Positions 50,778 to 59,592 of a stretch of 64,000 nt of DNA are shown here, piece after piece. The stretch lies in assembly GCA_050261515.1 (NCBI GenBank), contig JBLNDJ010000012.1, forward strand, positions 1 to 64,000. The letters run 5' to 3'. Origin of the DNA: JBLNDJ01 sp050261515. GTDB taxonomy: Bacteria; Acidobacteriota; Terriglobia; Bryobacterales; Bryobacteraceae. The notes under the pieces are model-generated. The model had not been told where the DNA came from, did no database searches, and saw nothing but the letters and a program-made list of their open reading frames with translations. The position numbers and the translations under genes are program-made. Numbering within the stretch: the first letter of the stretch is position 1; the number at the start of each line of letters is the position of its first letter.

Positions 50778-51631
50778 TTCGTCTTCCCTCCGCCCGCCAG
50801 CGCCAGCGCTCCGTAGAGCACGCTGTCGTCTCCGAGCGCCGCCGGCACGACGTCGATCCGCGCCTGCGACCACGCCGTGATCTGCTTGCGCAACTCCGCC
50901 CGCAGCGGCACGAACAGCGCGTCCCCCGCTTTGCTGATCCCGCCGCCGATCACGATCCGCTGCGGATTCAGCAGCATGATGCACGCCTTCAACCCCAGCG
51001 CCAGGTTCACCACGTAGCCGCGCACGAACTCCGGCTCCTGCATCAGCTCCTTGGCGGATTTGCCGTAGTCCTTCTCCATCCAGATTCCGCCGCACATCCG
51101 CTCCAGGCACCCGCGCGCGCCGCACAGGCACTCCGGCCCGTCCGGCCGCACCGTGAGATGGCCGATCTCGCCCGCCCACGAATCCGCCCCGCGGTAGATC
51201 GCGCCGCCCGTCACGATGCCGCCGCCGTTGCCCGTCGAAAGCGTCATGTAGAACACCGGATCGCAGCCCGCCGCGGCGCCGTAAATCGCTTCGCCCAGCG
51301 CCCCCACGTTCGCGTCGTTGTCCATGATCGCCGGCAACCCGAGCTCGGCTTCGAGGAACGCCGCCAGCCGGAAATCCTTCCAACCGCCCACGTGCGTCGA
51401 AAGCGCCACGCTCTGCTCGCCAAACCGCACCGGCCCGCCGAAGCCTATACCGCAGCGGTCGAACGCGATCCGCTCGCGCCACTCCCTCGCGATCGACAGG
51501 ATCTGCCCGAGCATCCAGTCCCGCCCGCCCTCGCGATCCGTCGCGCGCGTTTCGCGCAGCGCCATGCGCTCGCCTTCGAAAGCCGCGATCGTGAACTTCG
51601 TCCCGCCGATGTCGATCGCCAGCGTGTTCAC
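50774..51631 (-). CDS. ROK family sugar kinase
   Basis: 285 aa. LAIDIGGTKFTIAAF is the phosphate-1 motif, NDANVGALGEAIYG and TLSTGNGGGIVTGG hold the catalytic Asp and substrate loop, and GHLTVRPDGPECLCGARGCLE is the ROK zinc-binding consensus. It phosphorylates a hexose or amino sugar with ATP. Its role in a heptose-like operon is unclear. Overlaps HldA-like and GmhA-like genes by 4 nt on each side. Confidence 0.9.
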   Translation of the reverse strand: MNTLAIDIGGTKFTIAAFEGERMALRETRATDREGGRDWMLGQILSIAREWRERIAFDRCGIGFGGPVRFGEQSVALSTHVGGWKDFRLAAFLEAELGLPAIMDNDANVGALGEAIYGAAAGCDPVFYMTLSTGNGGGIVTGGAIYRGADSWAGEIGHLTVRPDGPECLCGARGCLERMCGGIWMEKDYGKSAKELMQEPEFVRGYVVNLALGLKACIMLLNPQRIVIGGGISKAGDALFVPLRAELRKQITAWSQARIDVVPAALGDDSVLYGALALAGGGKTK

Positions 51632-52614
51632 CGGAGGGCGGCCTCCGCCGCGAGCACCTCATCGGGCGACGCCGTTCCCGTTCCGGGTTTCATGATGGTG
51701 ACGGACGCCACGAGGTTGCCGAACCTTACCGCGTCGATGGGCGAATGGGTCAGCGCGAGCGCGAGCGCCGCGCCGGCCGAAAAGCTGTCGCCCGCCCCGC
51801 AAATATCCACGGGCTTTTCGATGGGCACACAGGGCACGTCCGTCTCGCGCCCCGGCTCGACCACTACCGCCCCGCCCGGGCCCCGAGTCACAACCAGCAG
51901 GTTCGTCTCGAGCCGCTGGCGGAGCCGCTGATAATCGATCGTTCCGAACAGGCGCAGGCAGGCGTCGTCCGCCTCGTTCCGGTTGGGCTTCACGATCACG
52001 CCGCGGTAATGCTCGGCGCGCATGCGCGAGTCCACCCAGATCACCTTGTCCGGATGCTTGTGCGCGAGCGTCCTCAGAAGCTGCCGCACGTTGGGCGTGA
52101 TCACGCCGCCATACGCCGTCTCGGCCTGATCGGCAACGAGCACCACGTCGAAGCCGCCGATGGCCGATTCCAGCCGCGTCATCACTTGACGCTCGAGCTG
52201 CTCGGGCAGCGGACGGAACGGAATGAAATCCACGCGCGGCTGGTCCTCGACGCCGGTTTCCGCGTTGATGAGCTTCGTATACGTGAACGTGGGCAGGCGC
52301 GCATCCTTCACCAGCAGGTCGAGCGAAATGCCGCGCGCGCGCAGCGCCCGCGTCAGTTCGAAGCCGTTGCCGTCGTCGCCTAACACGCCGAGCACCGCCA
52401 CCCGGTACGCGTTCAGCGCCACCAGGTTGTTCGCCACCGTGCCGCCCGCCCCCGGCGTCACATAGCTTCCCATCACGCCGATGCGCGGAATGCCGGTCTC
52501 GCGCGACGGATCGGCCAGCGCCGGATCGTACGTGCACCAGTGGTCAAGGCAGATGTCGCCCACCACCAGCGCGGCCAGCTTTGGAATCCCCGCCAGAATC
52601 GCAGGAGCGTTCAT
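51628..52614 (-). CDS. PfkB kinase, HldA/RfaE1-like heptose-7-phosphate kinase
   Basis: 328-aa ribokinase-fold enzyme resembling the kinase half of HldE. VVGDICLDHWCTYDP, TPGAGGTVANNLVAL, KPNRNEADDACLRLFG, and the catalytic-base motif DICGAGDSFSAGAALAL. HldA makes heptose-1,7-bisphosphate. No cytidylyl/adenylyltransferase domain follows, so the ADP-activating step is not encoded here. Start ATG 52614; in-frame upstream codons are antisense-like. Overlaps the DHS-like gene and the ROK kinase by 4 nt each. Confidence 0.85.
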   Translation of the reverse strand: MNAPAILAGIPKLAALVVGDICLDHWCTYDPALADPSRETGIPRIGVMGSYVTPGAGGTVANNLVALNAYRVAVLGVLGDDGNGFELTRALRARGISLDLLVKDARLPTFTYTKLINAETGVEDQPRVDFIPFRPLPEQLERQVMTRLESAIGGFDVVLVADQAETAYGGVITPNVRQLLRTLAHKHPDKVIWVDSRMRAEHYRGVIVKPNRNEADDACLRLFGTIDYQRLRQRLETNLLVVTRGPGGAVVVEPGRETDVPCVPIEKPVDICGAGDSFSAGAALALALTHSPIDAVRFGNLVASVTIMKPGTGTASPDEVLAAEAALR

Positions 52615-53579
52615 CGAGGCTCCAGGATCGCACGGCGCAGCGCCGGGAAGGTGGCGCGATGATCGCCGCAGAAATAGAAGCTCGCCCCGCCGCCGGCGAC
52701 GGTGCGGATCAGCATCGTCTTGCGCGGGCGGAAGTAATAACCCGGATCGGACTTCGGCAGTTCCTGACGGAAGTCGCCGCGAACCGGCACCATGTCGAAC
52801 ACCGCCGTCGCGAAATTCCGGATCGCGCGCCCTTCCTGGTGCGCCACGTTGCGCGCCATTGCGAGCGCCTTCAAGTAGACTTCCGGAGCCATGATCGCCG
52901 AGCCGAAACTGAGCACCACGCCTCCCTCCAGCCGCTCCACCGTGCGCGCGAAGACGAGGAAGTCGCGATAGCTCGACGCCCCCAGCTCCGCTCCATCGCA
53001 GTTCGGATGTTCGTGCAGGATGTCGTACCCGATTCCCACATGCACCGTTGCCGGCACGCCGCGCCGGTACGCCGCCGCAAACACGCTCAGCTCCCGATGC
53101 GGAAACGCGCTCTCCCCGATGCGCCTGCCCACGTTCTCGCCGAGCCCGAGTCCGAGCCGCCCCGCCTCCGCGATCCAGTCGTTCAGCTCGCCGGTTTCGC
53201 GCCACAAGCCGAACTCGCCCGTCGCGATGTATCGCGCCACGCTCTCCGTAGTGGCGCCAATGCGCGCCAGTTCGTAATCGTGAATCGCGCCCGCGCCGTT
53301 CGAGGCAATGTGGTCGATGAAGCCGCGTTCGATCAGGTCGATGATGTGGCGGTTTACGCCAGCCCGAAGCAGGTGCGCGCCGAACATCAGAATGCGTGCG
53401 CGCCCCGCCTGCCGGGCGCATTCCAGCCGCCGCGCCACTTCGCTCAACTCGGGATGCGCGAACGGCGGCGTCTCATCGTCGAGCGCGAGCCACCGGTCCA
53501 GGCTCAGGTCGTTGACCCGCTCAGCCAGCGGACGCAACCGCAGCCGCGAGCGATCGAAGGTTTCGTAGCGCGAACTCAT
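52611..53579 (-). CDS. Deoxyhypusine synthase-like protein of unknown function
   Basis: 322 aa. GAHLLRAGVNRHIIDLIERGF and DHIASNGAGAIHDYELARIG resemble the NAD-binding half of deoxyhypusine synthase-fold proteins; VFAAAYRRGVPATVHVGIGYDI and VVLSFGSAIMAPEVYLKAL continue it. Bacteria lack eIF5A, so the classic reaction is not expected. It is coupled (4-nt overlaps) to a HAD phosphatase and a heptose-type kinase, suggesting NAD-dependent sugar chemistry such as an epimerisation or oxidation. The fold assignment is from memory of motifs, so the name is tentative. Confidence 0.6.
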   Translation of the reverse strand: MSSRYETFDRSRLRLRPLAERVNDLSLDRWLALDDETPPFAHPELSEVARRLECARQAGRARILMFGAHLLRAGVNRHIIDLIERGFIDHIASNGAGAIHDYELARIGATTESVARYIATGEFGLWRETGELNDWIAEAGRLGLGLGENVGRRIGESAFPHRELSVFAAAYRRGVPATVHVGIGYDILHEHPNCDGAELGASSYRDFLVFARTVERLEGGVVLSFGSAIMAPEVYLKALAMARNVAHQEGRAIRNFATAVFDMVPVRGDFRQELPKSDPGYYFRPRKTMLIRTVAGGGASFYFCGDHRATFPALRRAILEPR

Positions 53580-54382
53580 TCCTCAAAAAGCGCCGACATC
53601 AATTCGCTATGGCAGAGATAGTTGGGGACGATAAAATCCGCGCCCACTCCGGCGAGCCGTTTCCGCTTCCACTCGTCCACGCGGTCGCATTCGGGCTCGG
53701 CCGTCGCAACGCCCACGGCCACGCCACCCACTTCCTTCACGTTCTCGATCTCGACATACCCGTCCCCGAAGCCGAGGAACGCCGGGCCTTCGAACTCCGC
53801 CGAAGCGATCAGGCGTTGAATCAGAATCTTTTTCGAGAAGCTCTTGTAATCGTCGAGCGCCCCGTAGACGCGCCCCTCGAAGTACTTGCTCACATCGACC
53901 AGATCCGCTTCTTCGCGCATATACTGCTGGTCCGTGCCGCTCGCCAGGTACATCTTGAGGCCGCGCTCGCGCAGCGTCTCGAGCAGCTTCCGCGCGCCCG
54001 GCACAAGGTATTTTTCAGGCGAAACCCTGCCCGCGCGCAGCTCTTCCAGCCGCCCGGCGATCTTGGTGTGCAGCCGGTCGAGATATATTTTTTTATAAAC
54101 GAGCGGATCGGGAGGCGAGCCCCCGCGCATTTCCACCTGGTTCGCCAGCTCGACCATCTGGTACATCGTCTGCTTGCCCGTCAGCCGCCCGACGAAGTCC
54201 TCCACCAGCGAGCGCAGGCTCTCTTCGCTCTCGCCCGTCTTGAGGTCGAGCAGAATCTCGACCATCATCGGGACCATCACGTCCACCCATCCGGAGCGGA
54301 TCAGCGAAATCGTGCCGTCGAAATCGAAGAGGACCACGCGAGCCTGCCGCGCGGACGCCTCTGGGCGCAGACGTTCAATCAT
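53576..54382 (-). CDS. HAD family phosphatase
   Basis: 268 aa. The nucleophile motif is VLFDFDGTIS, the Thr/Ser motif LYLASGTD, the Lys is in SFSKKILIQ, and the acidic pair in FLGFGDGYVEIENVKEVGG. The helical cap is of the C1 type. It is not GmhB (whose motif is DRDGVIN), so if it removes the 7-phosphate of a heptose bisphosphate it does so by an unrelated lineage. First gene of the operon; the next gene overlaps its stop by 4 nt. Confidence 0.85.
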   Translation of the reverse strand: MIERLRPEASARQARVVLFDFDGTISLIRSGWVDVMVPMMVEILLDLKTGESEESLRSLVEDFVGRLTGKQTMYQMVELANQVEMRGGSPPDPLVYKKIYLDRLHTKIAGRLEELRAGRVSPEKYLVPGARKLLETLRERGLKMYLASGTDQQYMREEADLVDVSKYFEGRVYGALDDYKSFSKKILIQRLIASAEFEGPAFLGFGDGYVEIENVKEVGGVAVGVATAEPECDRVDEWKRKRLAGVGADFIVPNYLCHSELMSALFEE

Positions 54383-54445
54383 CCCGTCTATTATGGCAGC
54401 CGCCAGCCGTTAGGGTCAGCCATGGGCTGCCGGCCCGCGGCCGGC

Positions 54446-54464
54446 GGCGGCCTCTCAGGCCGCC
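54446..54464. repeat. GC palindrome identical to the core at 42543
   Basis: GGCGGCCT CTC AGGCCGCC, an 8-bp stem with a 3-nt loop, lies between the HAD gene and the glycoside hydrolase-like gene. The same 19-nt core occurs at 42543-42561 and a close relative at 26485-26502. Confidence 0.75.
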
Positions 54465-54465
54465 C

Positions 54466-56469
54466 TCAAAACTCCAGCGCGACCAGGTGCTGCCCTCTGG
54501 GAAGAATCAACAGGAACGGCCGGCCGCCGGACTCGATCAAATCCACCGGAGCCTCCTCCATGTCGATCTGCTGGCGCACCGGCTTGCGGTCGAGCACCGC
54601 TATGGCACGCGAAAACGTCGTGTACGAGAACTGAATCCCCTTCGCCGTGACACCCGCGCTCTTCAGCTCCCCGTTAAAATCCAGAAGGCGCGCCGGCGGC
54701 GCCGCATCCGCCGGCTCGATGTTCTGCACGCCCGGGGGCAGCCACACCACAGCCCCATCCCCCGCCGGCCACGGCCGTCCGTTCACGCGCGCCGCCCCCT
54801 TCCACGGCACGCCCGCACCGTATTTCGATTCAATTACCAGCTTCGGCCCGATCCGCTCCACCCGGCTCACCGCCGCGATTGCCGCGGGCAGCAGCGGAAT
54901 ATCCGGCGCCAGAATCGAGTTCTCGAAGTACAGCATGACGCGCGGAAACGAGCGCGACGCCAGCGAAAGGAGCTGAAACATTTCCGTGCCGGTTTGTTGT
55001 TTTGTCGGATATACGTCCTGATACCGCTCGACGATATTAATGTCGATCGCGAGCTTGTCCGTGCGCTTCGTGAGCGGCCCGTACCGTTTGGCGATCTCCG
55101 GATACCGCTGCGGCCCCAGGTGCCACACCGTCGCCGGGTCCTCCACCATGAACGTGAATTCGTGCTCGTCGAGCAGCGGCAGCACGCGCGCCGCATCGGC
55201 CCCGATCGCGTCCCGCATCCCCGTATCGAACCGGTCGTCGACGTGCGTCAAAACCATATCGAGGTACGGCTTCGCCCGCCGCACCGCGTCCATCTCCGCG
55301 ATCCACTCGGCCTGCATCCGGCTCGCCAGCGCGGCCCGGTAATCAAGGAAGGCACGCAGCCGCCGAGCGTCGGGCGAGGGCTTGGCGGCATCGAACAGCT
55401 CAACCGGATCGAACCCCTCCAGCCCCTTAAACTCGATCCGCACATCGTCGTTCATCGGCGTGAAGCGCGACGGATTGGCCGCCCCTTCGAGCGACTCGAA
55501 GTACAGCTCCGCCAGGTTGACGCCGTCCCAATCGAACCGGCGGATCAGCTCCTGGATGCCGCTCGACACCGCGCGGAAGCAGTCGCGGTTCGTCAGGTTC
55601 ATGAGCTTGCGCCAGTCCAGGTGCGCGTCCTGAAGCACGGCGGTCTTCTCGCGCCACTCCGGATGGTCCTGCCAGAATTTCTCGCTTACGTGCGGCAGTT
55701 CGACCCACGCGTAGACCAGAATCGCGTTCCGGTGGCAGACCCGGATGAGCCGTTGCAGGTATTCATCGCGCGCCGCGTCCGGCTCGAAGTAGTGCCACGC
55801 CGCCACGTGCAGCGCCGCGATCCCGGACTTGCGCCAGCGCCGCGCCAGGTAATCGAGATCGGCCCGCATCCTGTAGGACGAATCGAAAAACGCCCACAAG
55901 CGCCGTGCCTGGAACGGAGGCTCGAACCCCAGATCGGCAAGCGCGTGCAGCAAATACGGAAACCGCTCGTACCCGCGCGCGCCCGGCGATGCCGCCACCC
56001 ACAGCACCGCACCCGCTCCGCGCCGCATGCCCGCCATTAGCGGAACCTTCTGCCACCGCTCGCGGGCGAACACGCGCGCGCCTTCCGGCAGCGTGAACAC
56101 CGGCGCCTCCACGTCGCTCTCCCACACGATGCGAAGCTGCGGCCGCCGCAGATCCTCCACGCTCCGCACCCGCACGCGCGCCGCCCCCGCGCGGAACCCC
56201 GCGGCTTCGGCCGCGTCCGATTTTCCTTCGAGGATGACGAACGCCCCGGCCTCCGCCCGTTCAAGCGCGCCCGGCGCCCGCGTGCCTTCGCGCACCACGA
56301 TCACCTGCGCGGAACCTCCGGCGGCCTGCGGTTGCAGCCCGAGCGAGGAAAGCACCGCGGGCCAGCTTCCGGCTTCCGCGCCCATCACCTGGAAGAACAG
56401 GTGCGGCTCCGCATACGCAGCGCCGGCCGCAAGCACAACTCCGCAAACCGCCCTAACGAGTGATCGCAT
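54466..56469 (-). CDS. Secreted PgaB/GHL-like glycoside hydrolase
   Basis: 667 aa with signal peptide (SLVRAVCGVVLAAGAAYAE). The N-terminal 190 residues are a small alpha/beta domain (LFFQVMGAEAGSWPAVLSSLG). From about 195 a TIM-barrel resembling the hypothetical glycosyl hydrolase C-terminus of PgaB appears: YRMRADLDYLARRWRKSGI, HVAAWHYFEPDAARDEYLQ, ILVYAWVELPHVSEKFWQDHPEW, IRRFDWDGVNLAELYFES and VLTHVDDRFD. It could trim an exported polysaccharide. Starts 17 nt inside the end of the TPR-barrel gene. Confidence 0.72.
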   Translation of the reverse strand: MRSLVRAVCGVVLAAGAAYAEPHLFFQVMGAEAGSWPAVLSSLGLQPQAAGGSAQVIVVREGTRAPGALERAEAGAFVILEGKSDAAEAAGFRAGAARVRVRSVEDLRRPQLRIVWESDVEAPVFTLPEGARVFARERWQKVPLMAGMRRGAGAVLWVAASPGARGYERFPYLLHALADLGFEPPFQARRLWAFFDSSYRMRADLDYLARRWRKSGIAALHVAAWHYFEPDAARDEYLQRLIRVCHRNAILVYAWVELPHVSEKFWQDHPEWREKTAVLQDAHLDWRKLMNLTNRDCFRAVSSGIQELIRRFDWDGVNLAELYFESLEGAANPSRFTPMNDDVRIEFKGLEGFDPVELFDAAKPSPDARRLRAFLDYRAALASRMQAEWIAEMDAVRRAKPYLDMVLTHVDDRFDTGMRDAIGADAARVLPLLDEHEFTFMVEDPATVWHLGPQRYPEIAKRYGPLTKRTDKLAIDINIVERYQDVYPTKQQTGTEMFQLLSLASRSFPRVMLYFENSILAPDIPLLPAAIAAVSRVERIGPKLVIESKYGAGVPWKGAARVNGRPWPAGDGAVVWLPPGVQNIEPADAAPPARLLDFNGELKSAGVTAKGIQFSYTTFSRAIAVLDRKPVRQQIDMEEAPVDLIESGGRPFLLILPRGQHLVALEF

Positions 56470-58453
56470 ACCAGAACCCCGCCCGCACATCGTTGAACGC
56501 AGGCCCGCGCGGATTGCCTTCGTTGCGTATGTACGCGCCGCGCAGCGCGTTCACGGAGAACACGAGCGACTCCGGCAGCCCCTGCCAGCGGAACCGCACG
56601 CCCGGCCCCATTTCGAAAAAGTTCGCCCAATACGCGCGCTTCACGTCCATTGTGAGATTCGTGTTCCAGTACAACTGCCAGCGCAGCCCCGCGACATTGG
56701 GAAGCGTGTAGCCGGTCTGGTTTTGCGAGTAGAACAGCAGGTCGTTGTCGAAGCGGCTGACGAACACGGCATCGTCGTGTGTCTCGGCGAACCAGCCCGC
56801 GGCTTCGGCGCCCAGAAGGTGTCCTTTGCCTTTCCCGAAGGAGGCGCCGCCGCGATAGTCCGGAACCATGCGCGGACGGTTCTCGCCGCCCGTGTACCGC
56901 ACCGCGCTTCCGGCCTCGCCCCACGCCGTGAGCCCGTTCCAGGTTCGCGAGGCGAGTCCCAGCGCGAGCAGCACCGAGCTTTCGGAAAGGTACTGCGGAA
57001 CCGCTGCCTCGCCCGTCGCCCCGAGCGCGCCCCGCGTGTCGCCGATGAACCGCATCGAGACATAAGGCCGGAACGGCAGGTTTCCGAGCCGGACATCGGC
57101 CTTGATCTGCCCGTAGGCGAACACGTCGCGCCACCGCGAAGAATAGAACGGAAACGCCCACGCCGTGAGCCGCCACCGCGAAAAGTACGGCCGCAGGTTG
57201 TGGTAAGCACGGTTCGCTTCGGCCGCGATCGCGGCATCCGGACTGCGCCGCGCCAGGCCGAACCATCCGAGCGCGCGGTCGTCCAGGCCGAGTGCGTTCG
57301 AAGTCCACCCGAGCTTCAGCATCACGTCGAAGTCCAGCGGATCGGCCTCGTGCGCGGCCTCGAAGTACTTCAGCGCGTCCTGCAGGTAGCCTGCCTTGTA
57401 GCTGCGCATGCCCATCTCTTTGGGGCCGGCCTCGGCGGGCGGGGGCGCGGCCTTGCGGCGGCGAAGCTGCGCGGGCATCCGCAGCGCCGTGCGCACACGC
57501 TCGATCAATTCGTCATCGTCGGACTTGAGAACGCGGTCGAAATAGACCATGGCGCCCGCCCGGTCCTGCTTTTCGAGCAGCAGGAATCCGGCCTGCGCGG
57601 CGGCGATGAGTTCCTGCGGATCCCGGTCGGCGCACGCGCGGAATTCGCGCTCGGCGGCGTCCTTCTGCTTCATCTCGAGCAGCAGCCAGGCCAGTTCGCG
57701 GCGCAAATCCGTGTTCGCGGGGTCGGTTTCGAGCGCACGCCGGAACTCCTCGGGATACGGATACCGCGCGGGCAGCAGTTCCCGAGCCTGCTCGGCCACG
57801 CGCGGCCGCGACCCGCGCGAGGCCGCCAGCAGCGCCGCCGCAGCCTGTTCCGTTCGCCCCTGCGTCTGCCAGGCGCGGCCCGCCTCCAGCAGCAGTTCCC
57901 GCTCCGCCGGACGTATGCGCCACGCGGCCATGTAGTGTTCGGCGGCGCGCGCGGCGTCGCCGCGTTGTCCGGACAGCCGCGCCAGCTCGCAATGCGCGCT
58001 GAAGTTCTCCGGCGATTGCGCCACCACCGCGGACCATCGCGCGATCCCCTCCGCCAGCGCGCGGTCGATGTTCCGAAACGCCTGCTCGGCCGCTGCCGAG
58101 CCGTTCTTCCGCAGGCGGTCGAAAACGCTGCGGGCTTCCGCTTCCTTCTTCGTCTCGTAGCACAGGAAGGCGTACTCGAGCGCGATGTGTTCGTCGCCCG
58201 CATCGAGCCGCATCGCCTCGGCGAACTGGTCGCGCGCGGCCTCGGTCTCGCCGGCTTTCAGATAGGTGTAGGCGAGGTCCTTGCGGAGCGAGGCGCTCCC
58301 CGGCGCGGCGTCAATCGCATCCCGGAATGCCGCGATCGCGGCATCGTAGTCCTTCGCTCGCAGCGCTTCATAAGCCCGCTCGGCCGCGCCCGGCGATTGC
58401 GCCAGCAACGCGGGCCAGAGACACGCCGCCGCAACAGCCAGAAACCGGGCCAC
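56453..58453 (-). CDS. TPR plus outer-membrane beta-barrel protein, PgaA/BcsC-like
   Basis: 666 aa. A leader (FLAVAAACLWPALLAQS) is followed by eight or more TPR repeats (about 22-400, for example AAIAAFRDAIDAAPGSASLRKDL and YLQDALKYFEAAHEADP) and a C-terminal barrel (about 420-666; alternating strands such as VFAYGQIKADVRLG, FRPYVSMRFIG, GVRFRWQGL), ending in the aromatic FWYAITR. This layout is that of PgaA or BcsC, which export polysaccharide through the outer membrane. No polysaccharide synthase is adjacent. The hydrolase gene begins within its last 17 nt. Confidence 0.78.
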   Translation of the reverse strand: MARFLAVAAACLWPALLAQSPGAAERAYEALRAKDYDAAIAAFRDAIDAAPGSASLRKDLAYTYLKAGETEAARDQFAEAMRLDAGDEHIALEYAFLCYETKKEAEARSVFDRLRKNGSAAAEQAFRNIDRALAEGIARWSAVVAQSPENFSAHCELARLSGQRGDAARAAEHYMAAWRIRPAERELLLEAGRAWQTQGRTEQAAAALLAASRGSRPRVAEQARELLPARYPYPEEFRRALETDPANTDLRRELAWLLLEMKQKDAAEREFRACADRDPQELIAAAQAGFLLLEKQDRAGAMVYFDRVLKSDDDELIERVRTALRMPAQLRRRKAAPPPAEAGPKEMGMRSYKAGYLQDALKYFEAAHEADPLDFDVMLKLGWTSNALGLDDRALGWFGLARRSPDAAIAAEANRAYHNLRPYFSRWRLTAWAFPFYSSRWRDVFAYGQIKADVRLGNLPFRPYVSMRFIGDTRGALGATGEAAVPQYLSESSVLLALGLASRTWNGLTAWGEAGSAVRYTGGENRPRMVPDYRGGASFGKGKGHLLGAEAAGWFAETHDDAVFVSRFDNDLLFYSQNQTGYTLPNVAGLRWQLYWNTNLTMDVKRAYWANFFEMGPGVRFRWQGLPESLVFSVNALRGAYIRNEGNPRGPAFNDVRAGFWYAITR

Positions 58454-58517
58454 GGAAGATAGTGGCGCGAGGGCGCGGGATTTCTCCCGGTCGTGCGCAT
58501 CGAGACGCCGACACTTC

Positions 58518-59543
58518 CTACACTGTTTTGCCCATTGTCAGGACGGCGCGGAAGCGCGCCTCGCCGCTCAGCATGCGCTCGAAGGCAGCCGGAGCCTGCT
58601 CGAGCGGGTAAACTTCGGTCATCGGCCGCACGCCGGTGAGCACGCTGAAGGCGAGCGTCTCCTGCGAATCGATCGATGTTCCGGAATACCAGCCCTTGAC
58701 GGCCTGGCGTCCTACCAGAAGCTGCATGGCTGGCACCTCGAGCGATGGAACCTCGCCGATCACCATCAGCGTGCCGTTCGCGCCAAGGCCGCCCAGGACA
58801 GCCTTCATGGCATCCGCGCTGGTCACCGTCGCCAGAATCACCTTGGCTCCGCCGAGCTTGCGCAGCTCCGCGGCCGGGTCCGTGGCCCGGCTGTCTATGT
58901 AGCGCCAGGCGCCGAGCCTGGCGGCCAGTTCCGCCTTGTCCGCGCCGCGCGCGATCGCGACCGTCCGGAGGCCCATCTTAGAGGCGAACTGAACGCCGAG
59001 ATGGCCGAGGCCGCCCAGTCCGATTACGGCGGCGAGCTCCCCCGGCCCGGCCCCGCTGTGCCGCAGGCAGTTGAAAGTCGTGATCCCGGCGCACATCAAC
59101 GGGGCGGCATCCACGGCCGAAAGTTCATCGGGAACCGCCGCCAGCGCGCTCGCGGGCGCGACCATGTATTCGGCGTACCCCCCGTCGGAGGTCACGCCGG
59201 TCACCAGCCTGTAGGTCTCGCACGCGAAGGCGTTCCCGCGGCGGCACTGGTCGCAGTATCCGCAGTTTCCCCCATGCCAGCCCACTCCGGCGCGCTGGCC
59301 GGGCTTCCAACGGGCGACGTTCGCGCCGGCCGCGTCGACGATTCCGATGACCTCGTGCCCCGGCACCCGCGGATACTGAATCCCGGGCCAGCGGCCCTCC
59401 TTGGTCACTACGTCGCTGTGGCAGACTCCGCAAGCCTCGACTTTGAGCCGCACCGATCCGGCGGCCGGCCCGGGGATTTCGCGCTCGACCAGCTCCAGCG
59501 GACCGCCCTTTCGGCCGACCTGCACCGCGCGCATCTTGGCCAT
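58518..59543 (-). CDS. Zinc-dependent alcohol dehydrogenase, AdhP-like
   Basis: 341-aa medium-chain dehydrogenase. EACGVCHSDVVTKEGRWPG and VPGHEVIG bind catalytic zinc; CGYCDQCRRGNAFAC the structural zinc; VIGLGGLGHLGVQFA is the cofactor site. The closest family type is the AdhP/AdhA propanol-preferring group. ATG 59543 has a GAGGGGGG ribosome site 5 nt upstream, so the longer in-frame start is rejected. It diverges from the AhpD-like gene. Confidence 0.92.
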   Translation of the reverse strand: MAKMRAVQVGRKGGPLELVEREIPGPAAGSVRLKVEACGVCHSDVVTKEGRWPGIQYPRVPGHEVIGIVDAAGANVARWKPGQRAGVGWHGGNCGYCDQCRRGNAFACETYRLVTGVTSDGGYAEYMVAPASALAAVPDELSAVDAAPLMCAGITTFNCLRHSGAGPGELAAVIGLGGLGHLGVQFASKMGLRTVAIARGADKAELAARLGAWRYIDSRATDPAAELRKLGGAKVILATVTSADAMKAVLGGLGANGTLMVIGEVPSLEVPAMQLLVGRQAVKGWYSGTSIDSQETLAFSVLTGVRPMTEVYPLEQAPAAFERMLSGEARFRAVLTMGKTV

Positions 59544-59592
59544 ATTGCCCCCCTCTGAAGCGTTCTGGACTGAGTGTGCCACAATCCAGGGC

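Noticed and set aside
56027..58462. 811-codon plus-strand frame opposite the TPR-barrel gene
   Set aside because: Arg/Pro-rich shadow with no domains; the minus-strand frame has coherent TPR repeats.
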